Shown in pieces: positions 43,904-52,950 of a DNA stretch of 64,000 nt (positions are counted from its first letter, which is position 1; each line of letters starts with the position of its first letter). The stretch spans positions 75,291 through 139,290 of the forward strand of contig JBOFHK010000007.1 in assembly GCA_051649605.1 (NCBI GenBank), written 5' to 3'. The notes below the pieces were generated by a model that had not been told where the DNA came from, made no database searches, and worked only from the letters and a program-made list of their open reading frames with translations. The translations under genes and the position numbers were made by a program. Source of the DNA: Brevinema_A sp051649605 (lineage in GTDB: Bacteria > Spirochaetota > Brevinematia > Brevinematales > Brevinemataceae).

Positions 43904-44869
43904 TTATTCTGAATCATGCCAAGCGTAAATACAAGGTGATCTGTAATTATGTCCACCTGTATTAGAATCACTGTGATTGCTGTTAATACAACCACCACCA
44001 GATCCACTGGGTTTAGAATTACCACCTGTACTTCCTCCAATTCCCCCTGATCCTATCGGTCCACTCCTATTATCGTTTCCGTTACCACCTCCTGTAGATC
44101 CCCCTCCATTAGAAGGTGTCTTTGTTCTTTGTTCTATCCCACTTGGATTCTCAATCTTTTGTCCCGTTAATTTGTCTTTTGTTGTTTTATTACTCATCTG
44201 ATCATATACTTCTTCTACAACTAATCGTAAATTAGCAACTACCGCTCCAAAAGCATTGTTATGACCTAAAAACATTAACACGTAGCTAGTTATTACTTCA
44301 CCTATGAACGGTAGATCTGTGGTACCTTTTATAGTGCCTCCTATTATAGAAGATGCTACTACAAATGACAAATCTTTTCCTATTGCAAAATATATCAATT
44401 TTGTTGATAGAGTAATTGGAAATCTACTCCCTATTAGTCCACCCAAAGTAGCAGATTTAAGAATTGAATTAATATCTAGAGTATTCCAAGATTCTCCAGA
44501 TGACATCTGAAAAGTAATATCTCCTAGAACACTAATAATAGAACTTACTCCTGCACCTATTAACATAGGATTTCTTGTTAATTGTTCATTCTCAAGTTCA
44601 TCCCAGAATAATATCGCATACCCGTTAGCTATCTCTTTTTGGGCTTTATTATTTGCCATTTCAACAAAGAAATTAGTATGCCAAATATATACAGACTTTT
44701 CATATGCTATCTTAGTTTTATCTATAAACTCATTCCTTCGAACAGTTCTTTCTTTTTCAAAATTATTATCAGATATTTTCTTTGCTATATTTGTATTAAT
44801 CTCTTCTTCAATCAATGAATAATATTTCTCCAGCTCTCTTGAAACTATTCTATTTCTTGCTAGTATCAC
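43904..44869 (-). CDS. Unrecognised protein with glycine-rich C-terminal region
   Basis: A 321-residue protein from a GTG at 44869, with AAGG about 11-15 bp upstream. An overlapping ATG two bases earlier gives an immediate stop. Residues 1-95 are charged and helical. Residues 100-205 are hydrophobic and Gly/Ser-rich (NPMLIGAGVSSIISVLGDIT, SILKSATLGGLIGSRFPITL, VVASSIIGGTIKG), reminiscent of the helical segments before toxin domains in polymorphic toxins. Residues 250-300 are Gly/Ser/Asn repeats, and the tail has two Cys and several His (CINSNHSDSNTGGHNYRSPC). The large membrane-protein gene starts 13 bp downstream. Function unknown; the toxin link is weak inference. Confidence 0.55.
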   Translation of the reverse strand: MILARNRIVSRELEKYYSLIEEEINTNIAKKISDNNFEKERTVRRNEFIDKTKIAYEKSVYIWHTNFFVEMANNKAQKEIANGYAILFWDELENEQLTRNPMLIGAGVSSIISVLGDITFQMSSGESWNTLDINSILKSATLGGLIGSRFPITLSTKLIYFAIGKDLSFVVASSIIGGTIKGTTDLPFIGEVITSYVLMFLGHNNAFGAVVANLRLVVEEVYDQMSNKTTKDKLTGQKIENPSGIEQRTKTPSNGGGSTGGGNGNDNRSGPIGSGGIGGSTGGNSKPSGSGGGCINSNHSDSNTGGHNYRSPCIYAWHDSE

Positions 44870-44887
44870 ATTTTGTTTTTACCTTCT

Positions 44888-45650
44888 TTATATTAAGTTA
44901 ATTATTATCGTATAGATGTTTAAGAGAACTAACAGAGCATTCAATATAATAAATGAGTAATTAGCATGACGATCTGTAAGTTTACTTGAAATTTTTTGTC
45001 CAATAATAGCTCCTATAATACCAGTAAACGACATGCATATAAGTAACTTAATATCAAAATTAGGTACTGTCTGCAAAACTATAGCACTAGTTAGGCTACT
45101 TATTTGTATGAGTAAGATAATAAATAAAGAATTGATTCTTGCGATTTTTATATTAAACGAGAAGAAATAATGTAATAATGCAATATTCACTGGCCCTCCC
45201 CCAATACCAAGAAAAGCCGAAAGTGTTCCTAAACCTAATCCTAATAAAGTAATAAATAAAATGTTATCATACTTGTAAGTACAGATTTTATGTTTAATCA
45301 GAGTATAGAATAATACCATTATATTTAGGACTAATAAAGAAACAGTTTGAATCAATTTAAGGTGAGAGGAGATAGAGTTAAGAAGTAAATGCCCACCAAA
45401 ACCACCAATTACCGATCCTAATACTAAAAAAAAATGCAATCTTATGATTAATCTCACGAAGATTTTTTATTTTAAAAAGACAACTAAAAAGAGCCATTGA
45501 TAAGACGGTAACACCTGATAGAAAATTAATTTCTCGTACAGGTAAATTACTAAAAGTATCTAAAAGTGGTTTAATGATAATTCCACCACCGATTCCACTA
45601 ATAGCTCCAATAACCGATGCAAAAAAGGAAATAAATATAAATAATACCAT
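44888..45650 (-). pseudogene. TauE/SafE-family anion exporter gene with a one-base shift at a T9 tract
   Basis: The N-terminal half starts at an ATG at 45650 (MVLFIFISFFASVIGAISGIGGGIIIKPLL, GAGGAAG upstream). The C-terminal half ends at 44888 and carries the second family motif GTLSAFLGIGGGPVNIALL. The two duplicate halves of a TauE/SafE protein join as INHKIAFFL-VLGSVIGGFGG if the run of nine A on the plus strand (45426-45434) had eight. Restored length is about 254 residues, normal for the family, which exports sulfite, sulfoacetate or related organosulfur anions. The gene follows the TRAP operon by 48 bp. Pseudogene, contingency locus or homopolymer error are all possible. Confidence 0.75.
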
Positions 45651-45697
45651 AATATACTTCCTCAAAATAACAAAATAGCTAGTATATTTTATTGGTA

Positions 45698-46978
45698 TTA
45701 AACAAATATATTTGATATAGCAGGGATAAAAGCTATTAGTAAAACACAAAATATCATACCTATGAGCATAGGTATTGATTCGATAAACACTTGTTGAATA
45801 GAAGTTTTACTAATTTGGTTTGCGATGAATAAATTACCTCCAAGAGGTGGGGTAATAAAACCAATCCCTAATCCCATAATAAGTATAATTCCGAAATGAT
45901 ATACAGAAATATTATACTGCTGAACAATAGGATATAAAAGAGGAGTAAGAATAATAATCGATGCCAAAGTATCCATAAATGTACCTACAAACAATAACAA
46001 CACAATAATCAATAACATCGCAGAAGTATAGTTATTCATATAAGAAGACATAAATTGTGTCAGCATTTGAGGGATTTGTTGAGAAGTTAGAAGTTTACCT
46101 AATGCAACAGCAAAAGGAATGAGAAACATTGCAACAACAGTTATATTGGCTGAATCAATTAAGACTTTCATTGTATCTTTAATATGTAGGTCTTTATGAA
46201 TTACTACTCCAACAAAATAAGCATACAAACAAGCAACTGCTGCTGATTCTGTTGGGGTAAAAATTCCTGAGTAAATACCACCAAGAATAATTACAGGAGT
46301 AAATAATGCCCATTTTGCTTCCAATAAAGAAGTAAATAACGTTTCCCAAGTTCTAACTTTATCGGTATCTCCTCTCCACCCATTCTTACGAGCAACAACG
46401 TATGCAGGTATTGCCATAGATAAAGCCAAAAGAACACCTGGAATTACACCTGATAAAAACATCGTTGAAATTGATGTTCCTCGTTGTGCTAAAGCATAAA
46501 TAATCATCGGATTACTTGGGGGAATAATAATGGCAATTACGCCGGCACAAGCTGTGATCCCCGCCGCAAAACTTGCTGAATAACCACGTTTGATCATTTC
46601 AGGGATCATAATACTCCCAATCGCTGCCACCGTAGCGGGAGCAGAGCCACTCAATCCTCCAAACAAAATACAAGAAAAGATTGTTACAATAGCCAATCCA
46701 CCATACATACGTCCCATAAATTCATCCATTACATCTAAAATTCTATAGGCTACCCCACCAGTTGCCATAAGATTCCCAGCTAAAATAAACATAGGAATAG
46801 CAAGAAGGGGAAAGCTATTTATAGATTGGTAAATATCTAATGCTAAGTCAATAACATCTATGTTCAAACCAATATACGCAAAAAACAAAGAAGTACCCAT
46901 TGCAATAGCAATTGGTACTCGTATTATAATCAATAAAAAACAAAAGAAGATCAGTAATAAACTTTCAAAAATACCCAT
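45698..46978 (-). CDS. dctM: TRAP transporter large permease, DctM family
   Basis: A 426-residue membrane protein with about twelve helices and typical DctM features: VPIAIAMGTSLFFAYIGL near the start, AGNLMATGGVA, FSCILFGGLSGSAPATVAAIGS and FITPPLGGNLFIANQIS near the end. It is the ion-coupled (usually Na+) transport subunit, working with DctQ and the DctP lipoprotein. GGGAGG precedes the ATG, and the DctQ stop is 1 bp upstream. Substrates of this family are mostly carboxylates or sulfonates, including sialic acid. Confidence 0.93.
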   Translation of the reverse strand: MGIFESLLLIFFCFLLIIIRVPIAIAMGTSLFFAYIGLNIDVIDLALDIYQSINSFPLLAIPMFILAGNLMATGGVAYRILDVMDEFMGRMYGGLAIVTIFSCILFGGLSGSAPATVAAIGSIMIPEMIKRGYSASFAAGITACAGVIAIIIPPSNPMIIYALAQRGTSISTMFLSGVIPGVLLALSMAIPAYVVARKNGWRGDTDKVRTWETLFTSLLEAKWALFTPVIILGGIYSGIFTPTESAAVACLYAYFVGVVIHKDLHIKDTMKVLIDSANITVVAMFLIPFAVALGKLLTSQQIPQMLTQFMSSYMNNYTSAMLLIIVLLLFVGTFMDTLASIIILTPLLYPIVQQYNISVYHFGIILIMGLGIGFITPPLGGNLFIANQISKTSIQQVFIESIPMLIGMIFCVLLIAFIPAISNIFV

Positions 46979-46979
46979 T

Positions 46980-47468
46980 TTATCCTCCCAATGTTTGTTT
47001 ATATATTTTAACTGAGCACTGCATTTTTTGTATCAAGCGAAAGATAGATAAACTAAACGAAAGAGGTAAAATACTCAATGCTAACCAATAAGGGATTCCT
47101 ATGCCTTCGGTAATTGTGCTAAACATTTTATGGAATTCAATAGCTTTTATAGAAACTATAGTATATATAATACAAAAAATAATAAAGATTAAATTAGAAA
47201 TCAAATCAAGAATTAATATGCGTTTTGGGGGGAATTGTGGCAAAATATCAATGATAACGTGTCGATTTTGTTTAATTGCCAAAGCAGTCCCTAAAAAAAC
47301 AATACTTACCATTAATATTCTAGCAATTTCGTCCGTAAAAGAAGTAGGAGATAAGAAAATATATCTTGCTACTATTTCTATATTTACGGAAACTACTATA
47401 TATCCCAACATAATGGCACAACATACTTCTTCAAAGTATTTGTCTAATACTCGAAATATGGTTTTCAT
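46980..47468 (-). CDS. dctQ: TRAP transporter small permease, DctQ family
   Basis: A 162-residue four-helix membrane protein (VLDKYFEEVCCAIMLGYIVV, SIVFLGTALAIKQNRHVIID, the latter being a common DctQ motif). It stabilises the DctM subunit. I start at the ATG at 47468, which overlaps the TGA of the dctP gene (TGATG); a TTG one codon upstream is unlikely. Confidence 0.9.
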   Translation of the reverse strand: MKTIFRVLDKYFEEVCCAIMLGYIVVSVNIEIVARYIFLSPTSFTDEIARILMVSIVFLGTALAIKQNRHVIIDILPQFPPKRILILDLISNLIFIIFCIIYTIVSIKAIEFHKMFSTITEGIGIPYWLALSILPLSFSLSIFRLIQKMQCSVKIYKQTLGG

Positions 47469-48514
47469 CAATAACCTTCTTCACTACTAATCACATTAAT
47501 GAGAATAGTAAAAAATTCTAACTCTCGAGTATTAAATGATGAAAGGGCTGTGTTTACGGCTGGTTCGTAAATAATATTTTTGAACTCTTCTACTTGTTGT
47601 GGTGTTGGAAAATATAAATTAACTCCTTGATTGGAAAGTTGTGTGTACGATTCTTGCAATACCACATCATAGTTCGCTCTTGTTTGTGCAAGAGCTTGAT
47701 TAAATCCCTCCTGTAAGATCACTTGTAAATCTTCAGGAAGTCCATTCCATATTTTGTCATTAATAATAACAAATGATCCATGCAATTGGAAGTTGAGTAC
47801 ATTAAATTGTTTTCCGACTTCTCCCAAAGCAAATGCCAAGCTAGTAATCGGTGGAATTGCTAGCCCATCGATTGTACCTGTTTGTAACGCAGTATAAACT
47901 TCAGAAATTCCCATAGTAGTTGGCCCAGCACCTAAAGCTTCAATAATTATTCTTTCAATAGGGTTCGGAGTAACACGGATTTTCAATCCTTTCATATTAC
48001 TAGATACTATAACTTTTTTATTGCGTGTTTGGATTCCTCTTAATTCAAAGGGTACTACCCCAAATAAACGGAGATTTTTTTCTTTGAAAAATGGTTGGAT
48101 CGATTCAGCAATTGTCCCTCCAAATTGCCCATTAGGAAAGAAAAGATCTACAGGAGATTGGGAATTGTTAAGCAAGAAAGGAACATCAAAGGATTTGATA
48201 ACATTCACAATAGATGCAAGATTTGCTCCTGAAGAAACAGCCATTTGAAGCTGGCTTCCTACTTGCACTTTTTGTAATAATTGTGTATCATTGCCTAATG
48301 CTCCACCATAACTCATAGTAATTTTCAATCGCCCTTCAGAAGTTCGATTTACATATTCACTCAAACTATTCCATGTCTGCGACCAGTGTGTACCATCTTG
48401 CGTGGTAGTGGCAAATATAAGTTCGATATGTTTGTTTTTGTTTGCTGATTGTACATTGTTATTTCCACAAGCTACAATAGAAAAGATTGTAACTAACATA
48501 AATATTTGTTTCAT
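47468..48514 (-). CDS. dctP: TRAP transporter substrate-binding lipoprotein, DctP family
   Basis: A 348-residue protein with lipobox IVAC (lipidated Cys16) and the DctP fold: LIFATTTQDGTHWSQTWNSL, then SNMKGLKIRVTPNPIERIII, whose Arg in IRV normally salt-bridges the substrate acid group, and GISEVYTALQTGTIDGLAIPPI. It delivers an organic acid to DctQM. Being lipid-anchored rather than free is common where there is little periplasmic space. It lies 20 bp after the sialidase-like gene. The substrate could be sialic acid given that neighbour, or a sulfonate given the downstream TauE relic. Confidence 0.9.
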   Translation of the reverse strand: MKQIFMLVTIFSIVACGNNNVQSANKNKHIELIFATTTQDGTHWSQTWNSLSEYVNRTSEGRLKITMSYGGALGNDTQLLQKVQVGSQLQMAVSSGANLASIVNVIKSFDVPFLLNNSQSPVDLFFPNGQFGGTIAESIQPFFKEKNLRLFGVVPFELRGIQTRNKKVIVSSNMKGLKIRVTPNPIERIIIEALGAGPTTMGISEVYTALQTGTIDGLAIPPITSLAFALGEVGKQFNVLNFQLHGSFVIINDKIWNGLPEDLQVILQEGFNQALAQTRANYDVVLQESYTQLSNQGVNLYFPTPQQVEEFKNIIYEPAVNTALSSFNTRELEFFTILINVISSEEGY

Positions 48515-48534
48515 ATTTTCTCCTTAATAAATAT

Positions 48535-49623
48535 TTAAGAAAGTAATTGTTTGATTTCTTCATTACCTAAGAAATTTATTACAAGTGGTTGTGAGAGATC
48601 CTCTTGAGATTGTTGCCAAATAGCATACATACCATCTTTTGTGGTTAATGTTGTTACATAGCGGGAACAAGATGTTCCATAAGGACTTACAAATAATGGA
48701 GCATCAACGGAGATACGTGTAAAGTTGTGAAGATCTCCATTTTCTGTATACGCTAAACCACCAAGCTCTTCACAGGAATACCCTCGAGGTCGTTTTACAG
48801 AATTTACATGTTCATCTAAATTACGGACACATTCCCCACCATCATAAAATAACAATCTAATATCTTTACCTTCGAAAACACCAACCTTTGGTAAATCTGT
48901 TATATAAGTTCCTCTTGTAATCGCTACATCCCATGTATAACCTCTTCGGAAAAATTCCCAAACTGGTGTTTCAAATTCAAGGTTATCGTTTTTTCTTTTC
49001 ATATAACCTGTATTTGAACTTGTCCAGTTGAAAGGGTGGGTACAGAACATTAAATATTCATCTCCATTTTTTGCAGTATAATAGAAAGGGTCTTTTACTT
49101 GAATAAATTGGGAATCCTTACAAGAAAGTAACGGTTTGATTTTATCAGAGGTTAATTCGCAGATTGTTTTTGCTGTGATAATATCGATTGTCCAAACCCC
49201 TGTATTTGGCTTCAGGTAATGTTTAAGATGTTCAGGATAAGAATTTTCTAGCTTTTCAGAAGAAACAAATAACTCAATATCACCATTTTTATTAAAATGA
49301 AGGGCAGTTCCTTCAATTGACAATACACCGCCAGGAAGATCTTTTTTGAAAATACTATGTATTTTTTGAAACGATTTTCCTTGATCTTTAGAAGAAAAAA
49401 TTGCTAATTCTCCACCACGGTCACCAGTAGTAATACCAATACGGGAATCTCCAAAATTTCTAAATCGTCCTGACACATAAAGTATTCCTTCTCTATCTTC
49501 TACCATATTGCCACCACCAAACCAAAAACCAGAAGATGAATCCATTGCAGGTACAATCACTTTTGCTTTTTTTTCGTCTACTAATGCGAGAGCAAAATTT
49601 TTAATTTTTTCATAAATTGACAT
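48535..49623 (-). CDS. Sialidase-like (BNR/Asp-box) beta-propeller protein
   Basis: A 362-residue protein without a signal peptide. It has an Asp-box-like motif (SSKDQGKSFQ near 85-94) and segments typical of bacterial BNR/exo-sialidase-like proteins: RIGITTGDRGGELAIFSS, NTGVWTIDIITA, GYSCEELGGLAYTENGD. Only one Asp box is clear and the catalytic Arg triad and Tyr cannot be assigned by eye, so sialidase activity is not shown; other glycosidases share this fold. It is the first gene of the TRAP operon, which suggests it processes the imported compound inside the cell. Confidence 0.65.
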   Translation of the reverse strand: MSIYEKIKNFALALVDEKKAKVIVPAMDSSSGFWFGGGNMVEDREGILYVSGRFRNFGDSRIGITTGDRGGELAIFSSKDQGKSFQKIHSIFKKDLPGGVLSIEGTALHFNKNGDIELFVSSEKLENSYPEHLKHYLKPNTGVWTIDIITAKTICELTSDKIKPLLSCKDSQFIQVKDPFYYTAKNGDEYLMFCTHPFNWTSSNTGYMKRKNDNLEFETPVWEFFRRGYTWDVAITRGTYITDLPKVGVFEGKDIRLLFYDGGECVRNLDEHVNSVKRPRGYSCEELGGLAYTENGDLHNFTRISVDAPLFVSPYGTSCSRYVTTLTTKDGMYAIWQQSQEDLSQPLVINFLGNEEIKQLLS

Positions 49624-49649
49624 ATTTTTCTCCTATATGATATAATATA

Positions 49650-49677
49650 ATTATACCAGAATAATACCAGATTGCAA
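49650..49677 (-). promoter_or_regulatory. Promoter of the TRAP operon with direct repeats
   Basis: On the minus strand TTGCAA (49672-49677) and TATAAT (49650-49655) are 16 bp apart. The direct repeat ATACCAGA (plus strand 49653-49660 and 49664-49671) fills the spacer. The repeats are good candidates for the binding site of the divergent GntR regulator. Confidence 0.65.
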
Positions 49678-49786
49678 TAAGAAAAATCTAATATTTTTAA
49701 CTTTTTATAATTATATATCACATATGGAATTACTATTTAATACTGTAATAGATCCATTTTGAAAATTCAAGTAACAGAGGATAGAG

Positions 49787-50482
49787 ATGAAAAAAATCTT
49801 ATATCAAGAAATTTATAATATACTAAAATTAAAGCTCCTCTCCTCTCCTCAGGTAAGTATTCTACCTTCAGAAAGAAATTTGGCAAAAGAATACAATACA
49901 AGCCGAGTAACGATACGTCATGCTCTAGATTTACTTACAAAAGAAGGGTTAATCCACAAAAACGCTCGATCTGCTAGCGTGATAAGAGATGGGGTGTTTA
50001 AACATTCATTAATTAACGCACAAAGCTTGAAAGAGGAATTTGAAGCAATAAACATTAATTATCAAGTAAAAATTTTGACATTTAAAAAAATTAAGGTAAA
50101 CAATAAAATCGCTTCAATTTTAGAAATAAAAGAAGAAGATTTGGTGTTTTATGTAGAACGACTAATTTCTATCAACAATAAAGCATCAATATTTGAATAT
50201 AGTTATCTACCCTACGGATTATTCTCTGATCTTACAAAAGAAGATCTTATTGTAAAATATGATTATATCGAAAAAACTAAAAATTTACAGATTAAATATA
50301 TTCATAAAACAATCAAAGCTACTATTCCTTCTCAAGAAGTTACTCAAAGTTTAAATTTACAAAATCATGTTACTTTGTTAATTAGTGTGGTAATGGAATT
50401 ATCCAATGGAAAAATTGGAGAATATGTAGAGCAATATTTTTCAGATGAACATATTTTTACTATATCTTCGTATCGCAATTAA
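49787..50482 (+). CDS. GntR/HutC-family transcriptional regulator
   Basis: A 231-residue regulator. The N-terminal winged helix has SILPSERNLAKEYNTSRVTIRHALDLLTKEGLIHK (residues about 25-59), and the UTRA ligand domain has VFYVERLISINNKASIFEYSYLP, ending GEYVEQYFSDEHIFTISS. It is divergent from the TRAP operon, 163 bp away, and probably represses it until the imported compound or a derivative is present. AGAGGAT lies upstream of the ATG. Confidence 0.9.
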   Translation: MKKILYQEIYNILKLKLLSSPQVSILPSERNLAKEYNTSRVTIRHALDLLTKEGLIHKNARSASVIRDGVFKHSLINAQSLKEEFEAININYQVKILTFKKIKVNNKIASILEIKEEDLVFYVERLISINNKASIFEYSYLPYGLFSDLTKEDLIVKYDYIEKTKNLQIKYIHKTIKATIPSQEVTQSLNLQNHVTLLISVVMELSNGKIGEYVEQYFSDEHIFTISSYRN

Positions 50483-51244
50483 TCAACATTCTAAAATATT
50501 CAATAACAAAGAAACACCATTGTTCATCATGATATAACCTTTTTATTTACCTACTCTAACACGCTATAAAAAGCTATATCACTCATAGATAGTAAATATA
50601 GAAAATTTGATATAGAATCATAATATCTATACTATTCTTTCTATTTAAAATCTATCAAAATCAGATAGTTCATTTAAGTAATTTTACAAACTATATTTTT
50701 ATATAGATTATTCCAGCCATCAAAGCGTAGATTATCTAGTCAACTACCAAGCTTAATCATACTTAAGATCAATCCAGTTTTTATACATCTAATCTGTTGA
50801 ATATTCATAGCTCTATGCACCCACTTAAATTCAATACCTATTTGATAATAATTCATTATTTATATCTAGTACAACATGTATTTCACCTAATATCTCTTGA
50901 GGACTCTCTTTATTTTCAATAAATCTGATATCTATCCACAATTGTTATATAGTGTTTGATTTAAGAGTAATAATCGTTTGATTTAATTAAAAGCTATAAA
51001 TATAGATTAAACCTAATGTGATAGGCTTAAAACATCTTATAACCAACGACAAAAACATATTTTATAAGCTTTATCCCCTATAAATCGGTGTGTCCGATGC
51101 ATGGGGAATTAAATGAGAATTATACACTTATTAAAGTTCAAAATGTCCGAGGGTAGAGGGTATTAAAAGCCTTTAGCATTAGGATATATCAAGCCTTATC
51201 CTCTGCAAAATTAAACAGCTCATAACAATAAATACAAAAATAAT
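50483..51244. other. Long gene-poor spacer with decayed coding traces
   Basis: 762 bp between the GntR gene and the cellobiose PTS. On the minus strand, about 50944 to 50740, frames read LWIDIRFIENKESPQ, EILGEIHVVLDINNELLSNRY-stop, then in another frame KWVHRAMNIQQIRCIKTGL. This looks like a broken gene that I cannot assign. The part near 51060-51220 can fold into small GC-richer hairpins downstream of the PTS operon, but no RNA family is recognised. Confidence 0.3.
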
Positions 51245-51547
51245 TTAAGTATTTTCAATATCATTTAGTATAGTTTGAGCGTCCATACGCCCATATGCCA
51301 TAGGATTAATCACCAAAATAAGAGGTTTATTATCAACAGTTGATTGCTTTAATTCTTCATAATAAAAACGTACTTGTGGAGCTAATAGTATTATATCAAT
51401 GGATTTGAGCTCTTCTTTAAGATTGCTAATATCTGTTCCTTGGGCAGTTATTTGCATAGGAATTTCTCTTTTCTCAGCTTCTTCCAAGATTTTCTTGAGT
51501 AAAATAGAAGTTGAAAAACCTCCAGCACAAATTAATACTACTCTCAT
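51245..51547 (-). CDS. PTS lactose/cellobiose-type EIIB
   Basis: A 100-residue EIIB with the phosphorylated Cys7 in LICAGGFSTSILLKK, followed by DIILLAPQVRFYYEELK, the standard lactose/cellobiose-family pattern. It transfers phosphate to the beta-glucoside on EIIC. It is the last gene of the leftward operon EIIC / 6-phospho-beta-glucosidase / EIIB, 3 bp after the glucosidase gene. No EIIA of this family is in the window. Confidence 0.9.
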   Translation of the reverse strand: MRVVLICAGGFSTSILLKKILEEAEKREIPMQITAQGTDISNLKEELKSIDIILLAPQVRFYYEELKQSTVDNKPLILVINPMAYGRMDAQTILNDIENT

Positions 51548-51550
51548 ATT

Positions 51551-52936
51551 CTACTCCTTAAAACCATTTTGTTCAATCATTTTCTTGAACCAATACCCAC
51601 TTTTTTTGATCCGTCTTTGCAAGTTATTTTCTCTATCTAACTCTACTAATCCATAACGATTTTTATAAGCGTTAATCCAAGACCAATTATCAATAAAGGT
51701 CCACCAATGAAATCCTAAACAGTTACATCCTTCTTGTATAGCTTTATGTAACCATTTTAAGTGAGATTTAAGAAAATTGATACGATACTCATCTTGTATT
51801 ACTAAAGTAGAATCTTTAAAACGTCTTTCATTTTCTACTCCCATACCATTTTCAGCAACAAACCATGGGATATTTCCATATTCATTTTTCATTCTACAAG
51901 CTAAATCGTATAAACCTTTTTCATAAATTTCCCAACCTCTATAAGGATTCAATTTTATTCCTTTCATTTCTGTATAATAATCATATAAATGACTAGGTTT
52001 AAATGGAGCTTCTGGGTTAGGAATACATTCTTTAGCTTTAATTCTCTTAGGATAGTAAAAATTCAATCCAAAAATATCAATCTTTGCATCTTGGATACAC
52101 TTATTTTCTTCTGGACTACAATCTGGGAGTGCTTCTTGAGATTTAATAATTTCTATTAATTCTATTGGAAAAGTTCCCTTAAAAATAGGGTCAAGAAAAC
52201 TCCGATTATAAAAGAGATCATAAACCATAGCTGCTCTAAGATCTGATGGGTTCTGACTACGCGGGTACACTGCTGAAAGTACATGAATTAGTCCTATTTT
52301 ACCATCATAATTGTTTTCTTTATATGTTAAAACAGCTTTAGCATGAGCAACATGAACATTATACCCAACTTGAATCGCTCTTTTAAAATCTACAACATTA
52401 GGATAATGTCTATCATCCAAGTATCCTCCATCAATTATAGGCACTGGCTCATTAAAAGTAAACCAATATTTCACTTTATCTCCATATAACTCAAAACAAG
52501 TTTTGGCAAATTCGATATAACGTTCAATAGTATTTTTTGATTCCCAGCCTCCTCGATTTTGGAGGTACATGGGAGTATCAAAATGAAATAAATTGATAAA
52601 CGGAGTGATACCATTATTAATCATTTCATCGATAAAATTATGATAAAATTGGACAGCTTCTTGATTTAGTTGCCCTTCTTGAGGAAATAGGCGAGCCCAA
52701 GAAATAGATGTTCGATACGTATTGAGACCAATTTCTTTCATGATTTTAAAATCTTCTCGATAACGATAATAAGTATCACATGTTTTGCTGGGCCCAACCT
52801 CATCAAAAAAACGAATAGGATCTTCTTCATAAAATTGATCCCACGTTATTTTTGCTCTCTTATCTGAAGCCCCTTCTGATTGTGGAGCAGATGATGCAGT
52901 TCCCCACCAAAATGATTTCGGAAATTGATAAAACAT
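51551..52936 (-). CDS. 6-phospho-beta-glucosidase, GH1
   Basis: A 461-residue GH1 enzyme with FPKSFWWGTASSAPQSEG at the start, acid/base Glu163 in TFNEP and the nucleophile in VAENGMG (about residue 363). The C-terminal GH1 motif is FHWWTFIDNWSWINAYKNRYGLVELDRENNLQR. Its operon with EIIC and EIIB implies hydrolysis of phosphorylated cellobiose or an aryl beta-glucoside to glucose-6-phosphate in the cytoplasm. Length is normal. The ribosome site before the ATG is GGAG. Confidence 0.93.
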   Translation of the reverse strand: MFYQFPKSFWWGTASSAPQSEGASDKRAKITWDQFYEEDPIRFFDEVGPSKTCDTYYRYREDFKIMKEIGLNTYRTSISWARLFPQEGQLNQEAVQFYHNFIDEMINNGITPFINLFHFDTPMYLQNRGGWESKNTIERYIEFAKTCFELYGDKVKYWFTFNEPVPIIDGGYLDDRHYPNVVDFKRAIQVGYNVHVAHAKAVLTYKENNYDGKIGLIHVLSAVYPRSQNPSDLRAAMVYDLFYNRSFLDPIFKGTFPIELIEIIKSQEALPDCSPEENKCIQDAKIDIFGLNFYYPKRIKAKECIPNPEAPFKPSHLYDYYTEMKGIKLNPYRGWEIYEKGLYDLACRMKNEYGNIPWFVAENGMGVENERRFKDSTLVIQDEYRINFLKSHLKWLHKAIQEGCNCLGFHWWTFIDNWSWINAYKNRYGLVELDRENNLQRRIKKSGYWFKKMIEQNGFKE

Positions 52937-52950
52937 TATTTTTTCTCCTG

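Noticed and set aside
43977..44201. Plus-strand Pro/Leu-rich frame opposite the glycine-rich protein
   Set aside because: It is the antisense of Gly-rich codons (GGN read as NCC gives Pro), a compositional artefact.
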